Made by a program: the position numbers and the translations under genes | Shown: piece after piece, positions 1-5,351 of the stretch | How the letters are laid out: each line of letters opens with the position of its first letter | How positions within the stretch are numbered: position 1 is the first letter of the stretch | Source: Actinomycetota bacterium | GTDB lineage: Bacteria > Actinomycetota > Actinomycetes > Actinomycetales > Cellulomonadaceae | Direction of reading: 5' to 3' | Length of the DNA stretch: 5,416 nucleotides | Assembly (NCBI GenBank): GCA_018898235.1 | Contig: JAHIJU010000382.1 | Coordinates: forward strand, 1 to 5,416 | Notes under the pieces: generated by a model | The model's input: the letters and a program-made list of their open reading frames with translations, nothing else | The model's database searches: none | What the model was told of the DNA's origin: nothing

Positions 1-80
1 CGGATCGTGATGGGCGAAGAGCCCCAGGTTCTGTGCCGCTCTCGTGCGGTCTGCGGCGAACGGTTGAGGGCAGCGTACTC

Positions 81-98
81 AGCGGGCTCGGTCCCGCT
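81..98 (-). terminator. Possible hairpin downstream of the tail-fibre-like gene
   Basis: AGCGGG (81-86) pairs with CCCGCT (93-98) across a 6-nt loop, 57 nt past the stop of the tail-fibre-like gene on the minus strand. There is no T-run. The 154 bp from here to the left edge contain no gene that I can support. Confidence 0.25.
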
Positions 99-154
99 CG
101 GCAGGAAGCCCGTCACGACCGCATTCGCGGAGATGACCCCGCGGGCTCGCAGGC

Positions 155-1894
155 TCAGGGCGCCGCGAGTGTGGTGACCGTCCCCGCTGCCCCGCGGTAC
201 TTGAGTGCGCCGTCGGCCACGAACAGGACCCCGCCGGTGCCGGCCGTCTCGGGTGTGGCGCTGCTGCGCAGGAAGATCCCGCCGTCGGTGCCCACCTGGT
301 TGGGTGCGCGCCGGTACAGCTGGGTGTCCCGGTCGGCGGCGCCGGTGCCCCACTGCAACGTGCCGTCGACGAGGGTGACGAACCTGCGCAGGGTGTCCCC
401 GGCGACGTCGCACTGGTGGGCACGGGCCGTGGCGTCGGTCCCGCTGACCTGCACGCCCTGACCGCCTCGTTCGAGCGGGGTCACGGTGAGCGCGACCCCG
501 CCGTTGCGCGCCACCTTCAGGCCGGCGGCCGTCCCACGCGATCCTCCGACGCTCACGAGCCCCGTCCCGCGGTCGACGCCGAACGGTGAGTCCAGGTAGG
601 TGTTCCCGGCCTGGTAGCGGCACAGCTCGAAGTTCGCCTGGCCCGCTGCCGCGCGCAGCGCCCAGCGCGGTTCGCGCGCGTTGCCCACCCGGGTGGCCCA
701 CACCAGGTCCCGGTGGTGGTTGTCCGAGCCGACCAGCCGCGCCTGCTCGCCGCGCTCGCTGACCTGCACCTCGAAGTCGGCCATGTTGGTGCGGATAGCG
801 GTCTTGTCGGTGCCGATCTTGCCGGTGAGCGGGTCGACGAACTTGATCTCCAGCCGGGTCCGCAACGACCCGGTCGCATCGGGCACCTCGAAGCCGATGT
901 GCCCGTGCTGCAGGTTCTTCGACAGGCTCGACGGGTCGTCGTTGTTGAGGAAGTGTGCCCCGAGCCAGGCGACGGACTGCGGTGTCGTGGGGTGCCCGGA
1001 GATCCAGGTGTAGTCGCCGTCCGGGTAGTGCGGGGTGGGCCAGGCCGCGCGGTAGGTGAGCATCCCCTTGGCTCGGGCGTCCTTGAGCTCGACCCGGATC
1101 GACTCGCCGTAGTGGTTGAAGTGCGGCTGGTACGTCTCCAGGACGAGTCGACCCGTGGAGTCGAAGATGCCTGGCCCGCCGTTGCTGCCGCCGGCCGCCG
1201 AGGACTTCACGAGCAGCGTGCTGGGGTTGGCGGTGCTGCCGATCGTCACGTCGTCGTCGAGCACCTGGGCCATCGGCGCCAGGCCGGCGGCGGTGCGGGT
1301 GCCGTTCGCCGGGTTGCGGGTGCCGGCTGCGGCGCCCTGCTGGGCGGCTGCGACGGCGGCGGCCGAGGTCAGCGCCACGGCCCCGGCGCGGAACGCCGCA
1401 CGACGGGTGATGAGCTCCCGGATCGGCCCGGACGGTCGCGACGGGTGGCCCTGGGTCGGTGTCCGGGCGGCGTCCGGGGTGTCCGCCACGACCGGTCCGG
1501 GTCCCGGCACCGGTGGGTGCGGCGCCGGTCGACCCGTCGCGCGCACCGGCAGCACGAGCTGCACCTCGGTCGGGCCGTCACCGGGCAGCGCGAACGTGTG
1601 CCCGACGATCGGCGTGCCGTCGAGGTCGAGCGTGACGGTGTAGGTCCAGCCGCGCACGGCGTTCCCCGCGCCGTCGCTGAACCCGGGCTGATCGGTGATC
1701 GCGAGCCGCAGGGCCGCGGCGCCCTGCTCGTCCAGCTCGACCACCGCGGGCCGGGGGGACAGCACGGCGCCGGTGAGGTCCCAGACCCGCGGCGACGACG
1801 AGGTCACGGTGACCGTGCCACGCCACGGCCGCCCGAGGTCGTCCAGGTAGGGGCCGAGGTGCACGGTGGCGGTGGCGATGTCGGACGGCAGCAT
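155..1894 (-). CDS. Phage tail-fibre-like protein with internal Tat-like segment
   Basis: 579 residues. The ATG at 1894 is supported by a GAGGGA ribosome site six nt upstream. Residues 1-118 look like a compact beta-rich domain (LGPYLDDLGRPWRGTVTV, then short strands). Residues 119-160 are a Pro/Gly/Thr-rich linker. Residues 163-190 hold TRRAAF followed by an Ala-rich hydrophobic stretch (AGAVALTSAAAVAAA), resembling a twin-arginine signal. Residues 210-579 have the cadence of distal tail-fibre proteins of actinobacterial phages: HGHIGFEVPDATGSLRTRLE (330-349), RWALR (410-414), GTAAGLKVARNGGVAL (454-469), GTLQWGTGAADRDTQLYR (511-528), and a C-terminal GGVLFVADGALKYRGAAGTV (554-573). The family resemblance is from memory of such proteins, not a search. 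No capsid, portal, tape-measure or lysis gene is nearby, so this may be a domesticated surface or secreted protein. A GTG at 1489 (residue 136) could give a shorter form with the Tat-like motif near its N terminus, but the upstream ribosome site favours the full length. Confidence 0.8.
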   Translation of the reverse strand: MLPSDIATATVHLGPYLDDLGRPWRGTVTVTSSSPRVWDLTGAVLSPRPAVVELDEQGAAALRLAITDQPGFSDGAGNAVRGWTYTVTLDLDGTPIVGHTFALPGDGPTEVQLVLPVRATGRPAPHPPVPGPGPVVADTPDAARTPTQGHPSRPSGPIRELITRRAAFRAGAVALTSAAAVAAAQQGAAAGTRNPANGTRTAAGLAPMAQVLDDDVTIGSTANPSTLLVKSSAAGGSNGGPGIFDSTGRLVLETYQPHFNHYGESIRVELKDARAKGMLTYRAAWPTPHYPDGDYTWISGHPTTPQSVAWLGAHFLNNDDPSSLSKNLQHGHIGFEVPDATGSLRTRLEIKFVDPLTGKIGTDKTAIRTNMADFEVQVSERGEQARLVGSDNHHRDLVWATRVGNAREPRWALRAAAGQANFELCRYQAGNTYLDSPFGVDRGTGLVSVGGSRGTAAGLKVARNGGVALTVTPLERGGQGVQVSGTDATARAHQCDVAGDTLRRFVTLVDGTLQWGTGAADRDTQLYRRAPNQVGTDGGIFLRSSATPETAGTGGVLFVADGALKYRGAAGTVTTLAAP

Positions 1895-1900
1895 GGGGAC

Positions 1901-1906
1901 TCCCTC
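1901..1906 (-). promoter_or_regulatory. Ribosome binding site of the tail-fibre-like gene
   Basis: Reads GAGGGA on the minus strand, six nt before the ATG at 1894. It decides the start in favour of the long form that includes the N-terminal beta-rich domain, rather than the internal GTG at 1489. Confidence 0.6.
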
Positions 1907-1923
1907 GCGTCGTTCGGGCCTCG

Positions 1924-1952
1924 ATCATCCGTTCCTGTGCGGCCGTTGTGAA
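1924..1952 (-). promoter_or_regulatory. Candidate promoter of the tail-fibre-like gene
   Basis: On the minus strand, TTCACA (1952-1947; five of six to TTGACA) and GATGAT (1929-1924; four of six to TATAAT) are separated by exactly 17 bp. Transcription would start near 1917 and give a leader of about 23 nt containing the GAGGGA ribosome site. This is a consensus match by eye only; actinobacterial promoters are degenerate. Confidence 0.4.
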
Positions 1953-2040
1953 GAGGGGCACGTGGTCTGGTCGACGTGGTGCCGCGGCGCCCTGGGGCCA
2001 TCGGCGTGCGCTGCTTCCGGTGACCAGATCGTGTCCGGCC

Positions 2041-2057
2041 GTCCACCCGTGGTGGAC
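2041..2057. repeat. Perfect 7-bp inverted repeat (GTCCACC-CGT-GGTGGAC)
   Basis: GTCCACC at 2041-2047 pairs exactly with GGTGGAC at 2051-2057 across a 3-nt loop, 51 nt before the likely start of the membrane-protein gene. It could be a protein-binding dyad in DNA or the first hairpin of an mRNA leader. It is followed nine nt later by a second hairpin. Confidence 0.45.
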
Positions 2058-2065
2058 CTGTTGCG

Positions 2066-2091
2066 GGAGCGCCCCGATCAGCGGGGGCTCC
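2066..2091 (+). promoter_or_regulatory. Leader hairpin before the membrane-protein gene
   Basis: GGAGC (2066-2070) pairs with GCTCC (2087-2091), and CCCC (2072-2075) with GGGG (2083-2086). This gives a 9-bp stem with one bulged G and a 7-nt loop (GATCAGC), ending 17 nt before the GTG at 2109. No T-run follows, so an ordinary terminator is not obvious. A leader structure or attenuator is possible. The only purine-rich run near the start lies inside this stem. Confidence 0.35.
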
Positions 2092-2108
2092 TTGCTACCG
2101 TCCCCGCT

Positions 2109-3044
2109 GTGTCCTTCCTGTTCGAGACGCTGGCGATGCTCGTCCTCATGCCGGTCGTCCTCGCACTGGCGTTGCGCTGGCGGCACCGGGCCGTCGCCCG
2201 CGCCCACCCCGACGGGGTCGAGGCCCGTCTGGTGGTGGTCTCCGGAGCAGTCCGGTACGTGCCGCGCGACGGCATGACGGCGGTTGGGCTGATCGGCTCG
2301 CACAGCCTGGGGTTCGCGGGCACTCGGGTGCGGGGCCTGGCCGTCGAGCGGGTCGTGGGCCGCCGTCCGCTCGCCGGCCGGGAGAGCTGGAGCTGGGTCG
2401 GGGCCGCGCAGGTGCTCGTCCTTGAGCTCACGACCGGTGCCGTCGTGGAGCTCACGGTCGCGGACGAGGACGCGGACGCCGTCGCCGAGGCATTGGCCGG
2501 TGGGACCGCCGTCTCGGCAGCCCGTGCCGCGGCGCCGTCGCCCCGGCGCTGGCCGGCGCTGGTGCTGGGCGGTGCCGCCGTCGTGTCGTCGCTCGGGATC
2601 GTGCTGACCGGGGTCACCGTCACGAGCTATCTGAGCGACCGGCGTTGGGTGCCGCTCGCCCAGGAGCTCGCAGGCACGGGCGTCCCGGTCGACGCCGAGC
2701 TCAGCAGGCCGACCGGCGCGCAGTGGGACCCCCCGACGTTGGTGACCTTCACCGTCGGGTCAGCCGTGGTCACGACCCCGCTGCTGGGGAACCCGGACGT
2801 GCCTGACACCGGCATGGTGGCCGTGCGCTACCTGCCTGACGACCCGACGAAGGTGCTGCTGGCCGACGACGTGGACCGCCTCCACGAAGGGCTGCCCGAC
2901 GACTCCTTGATGGTCGGAACGATCGGGCTGCTTTTCGCCGCAGTACTGCTGGGTTGGGTGGCTGTCCGCCGGTCGCGCCGCGCGGGCCCCGCGTCCCCGG
3001 CCGCGCCCGGGGCTACGGAGACAGCCTCTGCGGCGGAGTGCTGA
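2109..3044 (+). CDS. Three-helix membrane protein, DUF3592-like C-terminal part
   Basis: 311 residues from the GTG at 2109. Hydrophobic segments lie at about residues 4-23, 149-175 and 267-287. Between the first two is a soluble stretch (36-130: RLVVVSGAVRYVPRDG, then QVLVLELTTGAVVELTV and an acidic helix) that could be a small PH-like fold; this is inference. Between the second and third is an extracytoplasmic part with VTFTVGSAVVTTP (212-224) and VAVRYLPDDPTKVLLADD (237-254). The V-x-V-x-Y-x-P-x-x-P signature is typical of DUF3592 proteins, whose function is not established. The C-terminal 20 residues are Ala/Pro-rich and probably disordered. The start was chosen because it places the first helix at the N terminus. 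There is no clear ribosome site, and the frame stays open back to 1866; GTGs at 2049 and 2052 are alternatives. It converges on the acyltransferase gene with only nine bp between stop codons. Confidence 0.75.
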   Translation: MSFLFETLAMLVLMPVVLALALRWRHRAVARAHPDGVEARLVVVSGAVRYVPRDGMTAVGLIGSHSLGFAGTRVRGLAVERVVGRRPLAGRESWSWVGAAQVLVLELTTGAVVELTVADEDADAVAEALAGGTAVSAARAAAPSPRRWPALVLGGAAVVSSLGIVLTGVTVTSYLSDRRWVPLAQELAGTGVPVDAELSRPTGAQWDPPTLVTFTVGSAVVTTPLLGNPDVPDTGMVAVRYLPDDPTKVLLADDVDRLHEGLPDDSLMVGTIGLLFAAVLLGWVAVRRSRRAGPASPAAPGATETASAAEC

Positions 3045-3050
3045 CCGGTC
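3043..3050. repeat. 8-bp palindrome between convergent stop codons
   Basis: GACCGGTC is a perfect palindrome overlapping the TGA of the membrane-protein gene and filling most of the nine-bp gap to the acyltransferase stop. It is too short and loop-less to act as a hairpin terminator, so no conventional terminator separates the two convergent genes. Confidence 0.3.
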
Positions 3051-3053
3051 CGG

Positions 3054-3767
3054 CTACGTCCCGCCCCCCACGAGCTCGACCATCGTCGCCCGCACGTCCG
3101 CGCTGGCCTGGGCAGGAGTCGCCGTCGGGTCGAAGAACATCCGCTCGGCGCGCACGGTGATGGTCGGTCGGTGGCGCCACCTCAGACGGGGGGTACTGCG
3201 GCCGGGCGGCCACGCGTCGTCGGCACCGACGATGGTGAGCACGGTGACGTCGGCCCCCTGCGTGGCGAGACGTCCCGTCCCGCCACGCAGGGGGCCGAGG
3301 CCATCGGGGCGTTCAGCCGCGTGCACCAGGCGCCCCTCGGCGGCGATGGCGACGACCCGGCCCTGGTCGAGCAGTCGCCCGGCGCGGCGCAGCCCGTCGG
3401 GGGCCCCGCGCCCGGTCGCGGCTGGGATGAGGGCGAGTGAGCGCAGCAGCAGGCGCGTGGGGGTCCGGGCGAAGAAGTCCTCGCGGGCGAACATCGCCGG
3501 CCATCGACCGCCGGAACGACAGACGGTGACCACGACGCAGTAGTCGAGCGGGCTGCGGTGGTTGGTGACGAGCAGCGGGCGCCGGCCCAGGCCGTCGGTG
3601 ACCAGGCCGTCCGGCAGCTGCGACACATCGAGCCGGGCGCAGGCGTGCACCCCGGTGGCCAGGACCGCACCCGCGAACCGGCGCAGGGCACGCGCGGGGA
3701 ACGCATCGATCGGGTCGAGGTCCAGGCCCGGCGACGCGGGCGCCCCGTCGGTCTCAGCTCGCGGCAC
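3054..3767 (-). CDS. PlsC-type 1-acylglycerol-phosphate acyltransferase-like protein
   Basis: 237 residues from the GTG at 3767, near the usual size for bacterial lysophospholipid acyltransferases. The catalytic HX4D motif is NHRSPLDY (His70, Asp75). The second block is WPAMFAREDFF (89-99). The third block, normally FPEGTRS, is AAEGRLV (142-148): Glu-Gly are kept but the Thr-Arg-Ser part is altered. PLRGGTGRLATQGADVTVL (159-177) matches the downstream region where PlsC proteins read like FRRGAARLA-GVPVVPV. The family transfers an acyl chain to a lysophospholipid or related acceptor at the membrane; the acceptor cannot be read here. There is no clear transmembrane helix, only a weakly hydrophobic 31-43. 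The start overlaps the end of the patatin gene by 14 bp with no ribosome site of its own, which suggests translational coupling; a GTG at 3650 would also keep all motifs. The gene carries an exact 18-bp inverted repeat at residues 157-173. Confidence 0.85.
   Translation of the reverse strand: MPRAETDGAPASPGLDLDPIDAFPARALRRFAGAVLATGVHACARLDVSQLPDGLVTDGLGRRPLLVTNHRSPLDYCVVVTVCRSGGRWPAMFAREDFFARTPTRLLLRSLALIPAATGRGAPDGLRRAGRLLDQGRVVAIAAEGRLVHAAERPDGLGPLRGGTGRLATQGADVTVLTIVGADDAWPPGRSTPRLRWRHRPTITVRAERMFFDPTATPAQASADVRATMVELVGGGT
3250..3298. repeat. Perfect 18-bp inverted repeat inside the acyltransferase gene
   Basis: The left arm TCGGCCCCCTGCGTGGCG (3250-3267) is the exact reverse complement of CGCCACGCAGGGGGCCGA (3281-3298), with a 13-nt spacer (AGACGTCCCGTCC). 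The next outer and inner bases do not pair. The dyad is in register with the codons: the minus strand reads GPLRG-G-T-G-R-L-ATQGA and the plus strand reads GPLRG-E-T-S-R-P-ATQGA. Either transcript could fold into an 18-bp GC-rich hairpin. No T-run follows on either side. Confidence 0.9.
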
Positions 3768-4584
3768 GGGTGGCGCCGTGGTCGGTCGGGCAGCCACAGG
3801 TCTGCGGCCCGCCGGCGAGCAGCGCGTCGACGTCCACCTCGCGCAGCGCCGCGATGGTGGTCTCGTAGCCCAGGGCGACCAGCCGGTCCGAGTCGCGCGC
3901 CGACCAGGAGGAGTAGCCCCCGGTGTCGATGACGATGTCGACGTCGGGCTCGATGGTCTCGGCCGGCGGCAGCACCATGCGCTGCACGGTGGCGCGCGCG
4001 CCGGGCGGGCCCTGGGGGCGCAGTCGGACGGCGATGGTCCGGGTGGCGCCGAGGCGGTGGGCCGCCCACACCGGCAGCGGCGAGGTGAGGACCCCGTCGA
4101 CGAGCGTGCGTCCGCCGGCGTGCACGGCCGGGAAGACACCGGGGACGGCGATCGACGCCTGGACGGCGGTCGCCGCGTCGCCGCTGTCCAGCAGCACGGC
4201 GCGGCGGGTGCGCAGGTCGGTGGCCACCGCACCGAACCGCCGGGGCAGGTCGGCGATGTCCTTGTGGCCGAGCATCCAGTCGAGGTTGGTGCGCAGCGCG
4301 GTCGTCTCGATGAGGGCGAGGGTGAGGCTGGGTCGCGGGCGGCCGAAGTCGGACCAGGTGAGGGCGGACAGGCGCTCGGCGACGCGCTCCGGTGACATCC
4401 CGGCGGCGAACAGACCTCCCACCAGGGCGCCCGCGCTCGTCCCGACGACGATGTGCGGGTCGATCCCGCGCTCCTGGAGGGCGAGGAGTGCGCCGGCGTG
4501 GGCCGCCCCGCGCGCGGCGCCGCTGGAGAGCACGAGCCCCAACGTCGCGCCCTGCACGTCAGCCGCAGCAGTGCTGCCTGCCAT
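3754..4584 (-). CDS. Patatin-like phospholipase (RssA/NTE type)
   Basis: 276 residues from the ATG at 4584, preceded by GGGGGAA. The patatin fold is a Ser-Asp dyad hydrolase that cleaves acyl esters of phospholipids or lysophospholipids. The oxyanion-hole loop is LSSGAARGAAHAG (19-31); the usual GGG is SSG here, but the following A-x-R-G and His are kept. The nucleophile elbow is GTSAG (48-52) with Ser50, and the catalytic Asp lies in LVDGVL (161-166) as Asp163-Gly164. ASIAVPGVFPAV (143-154) is the conserved stretch before it. Length suits the short single-domain bacterial class. No signal peptide or membrane helix is seen, so it is probably cytoplasmic or peripheral. The C-terminal TCGCPTDH (262-269) is a small Cys/His cluster of unknown meaning. 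The gene leads an operon with the overlapping acyltransferase and diverges from a TetR gene, whose likely operator lies 17-30 bp upstream of this start. The frame remains open further upstream, but those residues look non-coding. Confidence 0.9.
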   Translation of the reverse strand: MAGSTAAADVQGATLGLVLSSGAARGAAHAGALLALQERGIDPHIVVGTSAGALVGGLFAAGMSPERVAERLSALTWSDFGRPRPSLTLALIETTALRTNLDWMLGHKDIADLPRRFGAVATDLRTRRAVLLDSGDAATAVQASIAVPGVFPAVHAGGRTLVDGVLTSPLPVWAAHRLGATRTIAVRLRPQGPPGARATVQRMVLPPAETIEPDVDIVIDTGGYSSWSARDSDRLVALGYETTIAALREVDVDALLAGGPQTCGCPTDHGATRAAS

Positions 4585-4588
4585 GCCG

Positions 4589-4595
4589 TTCCCCC
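4589..4595 (-). promoter_or_regulatory. Ribosome binding site of the patatin-like gene
   Basis: Reads GGGGGAA on the minus strand, ending four nt before the ATG at 4584. It supports this start over the longer open frame that runs back through the divergent regulator gene. Confidence 0.5.
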
Positions 4596-4600
4596 GACCC

Positions 4601-4614
4601 GATAGTGAACTATC
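4601..4614. promoter_or_regulatory. Likely TetR-family operator (GATAGT-GA-ACTATC)
   Basis: GATAGT at 4601-4606 is the exact inverse of ACTATC at 4609-4614 with a two-bp centre. The surrounding 22 bp are about two-thirds A/T in an otherwise very GC-rich window. The site lies between the divergent regulator and patatin genes, directly downstream of a possible TAGGAT -10 element, so a bound repressor would cover the start of transcription. Position and symmetry are seen; binding by the neighbouring regulator is inferred from the usual arrangement of TetR genes. Confidence 0.65.
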
Positions 4615-4616
4615 AG

Positions 4617-4622
4617 ATCCTA
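4617..4622 (-). promoter_or_regulatory. Possible -10 element of the patatin-acyltransferase operon
   Basis: TAGGAT on the minus strand fits the TANNNT pattern common in actinobacteria. Transcription would begin near 4610, inside the palindrome at 4601-4614. No convincing -35 hexamer is seen at 16-19 bp spacing. Confidence 0.35.
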
Positions 4623-4667
4623 GCGGACCAGGTGCCCGGCCCGCGAGAGGGTGCGGGGTGGTCCGCT
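4622..4667. repeat. 9-bp inverted repeat in the divergent promoter region
   Basis: AGCGGACCA (4622-4630) is the exact inverse of TGGTCCGCT (4659-4667), separated by 28 bp. The arms touch the patatin -10 element on one side and lie just upstream of a possible regulator -10 on the other. It could be a second regulator-binding dyad or a looping site; the wide spacer makes a simple dimer site less likely. Confidence 0.4.
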
Positions 4668-4669
4668 GT

Positions 4670-4678
4670 TGGTAACGT
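4670..4678 (+). promoter_or_regulatory. Possible extended -10 of the tetR-family gene
   Basis: TGGTAACGT contains a TGN extension followed by TAACGT, which fits TANNNT. It would give a leader of roughly 57 nt before the GTG at 4742. No -35 match is evident, so the support is weak. Confidence 0.25.
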
Positions 4679-4727
4679 CGCGGCCCTGGGCCGGACCCCG
4701 TCGTGCCCGGCGACAGGTCAGGGCCAC

Positions 4728-4733
4728 GGAGGG
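4728..4733 (+). promoter_or_regulatory. Ribosome binding site of the tetR-family gene
   Basis: GGAGGG lies eight nt before the GTG at 4742. It is the best ribosome site in the window and decides the start in favour of this GTG over an in-frame ATG at 4703. Confidence 0.65.
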
Positions 4734-4741
4734 ACGCGACG

Positions 4742-5302
4742 GTGGACGTCAGGACGATGCGCGCCGATGCCGTCGCCAGTGTGACCCGCATCCTCGACGC
4801 CGCCCGCCGGGTCTTCCAGTCCGGTGACGGCAACCGCACCCTCGACCGGATCGCCCAGGAGGCCGGCGTCGGTATCGCGACCCTGTACCGGCACTTCCCC
4901 AACCGGCAGTCGTTGGCCGAGGGTGTGTACCAGCGGCTGTTCGCCCAGGAGATCGAACCGCTCCTGCTCCAGGTCGAGGCGGCTGACGGTTCGCACCGTT
5001 CGCTGCTCGCCCTCGCCGAGCGGATCGTCGAGATCACCCGACGTGAGCGCGGCCTGGTCGCCTCCCTCGGCGACCTCGGCGAGACCACGGTCGATCTGCT
5101 TCGCCCGCACCGCGAGAGGTTCGAGGAGCTCGTCGCCCGCGGACACGCGGCCGGGAACCTGCGCCCCGAGCTCGCCGGTTCCGATCTGCCGCGCCTGGTC
5201 GCGATGCTCGCCTCGGCCGGCCTCGTGCTCGACGTCGACGAGGCCGAACGCCGCCGCTACCTGCACCTGCTGCTCGACGGTCTGCGTCCGCAGCTCGGCT
5301 AG
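4742..5302 (+). CDS. TetR/AcrR-family transcriptional regulator
   Basis: 186 residues from the GTG at 4742, typical for the family. The N-terminal DNA-binding domain runs from about residue 13 to 58: TRILDAARRVFQ forms the first helix, and LDRIAQEAGVGIATLYRHFPN (34-54) is the helix-turn-helix with the hallmark TLYRHF end of the recognition helix. Residues 60-186 are helical (LAERIVEITRRERG, ERFEELVARGHAAGNLRPEL, RRYLHLLLDGL) and form the ligand-binding and dimer domain, which is too variable to name a ligand. Most relatives repress a divergent operon and are released by a small, often hydrophobic, ligand. Here the divergent operon encodes a patatin-like lipase and an acyltransferase, so a fatty-acyl or lipid signal is a reasonable guess only. 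The palindrome at 4601-4614 is the likely operator. Autoregulation is plausible because both promoters share the 157-bp gap. Confidence 0.92.
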   Translation: MDVRTMRADAVASVTRILDAARRVFQSGDGNRTLDRIAQEAGVGIATLYRHFPNRQSLAEGVYQRLFAQEIEPLLLQVEAADGSHRSLLALAERIVEITRRERGLVASLGDLGETTVDLLRPHRERFEELVARGHAAGNLRPELAGSDLPRLVAMLASAGLVLDVDEAERRRYLHLLLDGLRPQLG

Positions 5303-5317
5303 TCGCCCGCCCGATCC

Positions 5318-5339
5318 GGCGACTCCCTCGTCCGTCGCC
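5318..5339 (+). terminator. Possible hairpin after the tetR-family gene
   Basis: GGCGAC (5318-5323) pairs with GTCGCC (5334-5339) across a 10-nt loop, 16 nt past the TAG stop. There is no T-run, which is common for GC-rich actinobacterial hairpins, but the stem is short and the call is weak. Confidence 0.3.
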
Positions 5340-5351
5340 CCGGGGCCGGCC

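Noticed and set aside
1..154. Possible partial gene at the left edge on the minus strand (open frame from a GTG at 116 reading VTGFLPSGTEPAEYAALN)
   Set aside because: Third positions are fairly GC-rich, but there is no ribosome site, and another minus frame and one plus frame look about as coding-like over the same bases. The stretch is too short to decide.
713..1951. Long plus-strand open frame (412 codons) antisense to the tail-fibre-like gene
   Set aside because: Its translation is low-complexity Val/Gly/Arg-rich with no recognisable motif, and the minus-strand frame carries clear family-like segments. Such antisense frames are expected in very GC-rich DNA.
1957..1983. Repeated ACGTGGT (1960-1966 and 1974-1980) within an imperfect GGCAC...GTGCC dyad
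   Set aside because: Short, imperfect and common in GC-rich DNA; not enough to call an operator.
1866..2108. N-terminal extension of the membrane-protein frame to an ATG at 1866
   Set aside because: It would overlap the 5' end of the divergent gene, contains the two hairpins, has weaker third-position bias and would put 81 unrelated residues before the first helix. It is not fully excluded from 2049 onward.
2979..2995. Short CGCGG/CCGCG dyad near the end of the membrane-protein gene
   Set aside because: Five-bp stems of pure G/C are frequent by chance here and it lies in an Ala/Pro-rich coding tail.
3768..4232. Upstream extension of the acyltransferase frame
   Set aside because: It lies entirely within the patatin coding sequence in another frame and is Pro/Arg/Ser-rich; acyltransferase homology begins only after the overlap.
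3562..4395. Plus-strand open frame antisense to the patatin-like gene
   Set aside because: Arg/Gly/Ala-rich translation without motifs; the opposite strand has the complete patatin motif set.
4585..5088. Upstream extension of the patatin frame by 168 residues
   Set aside because: It runs through the regulator gene on the opposite strand, is Ser/Arg-rich and unlike any patatin N terminus. The ATG at 4584 has its own ribosome site.
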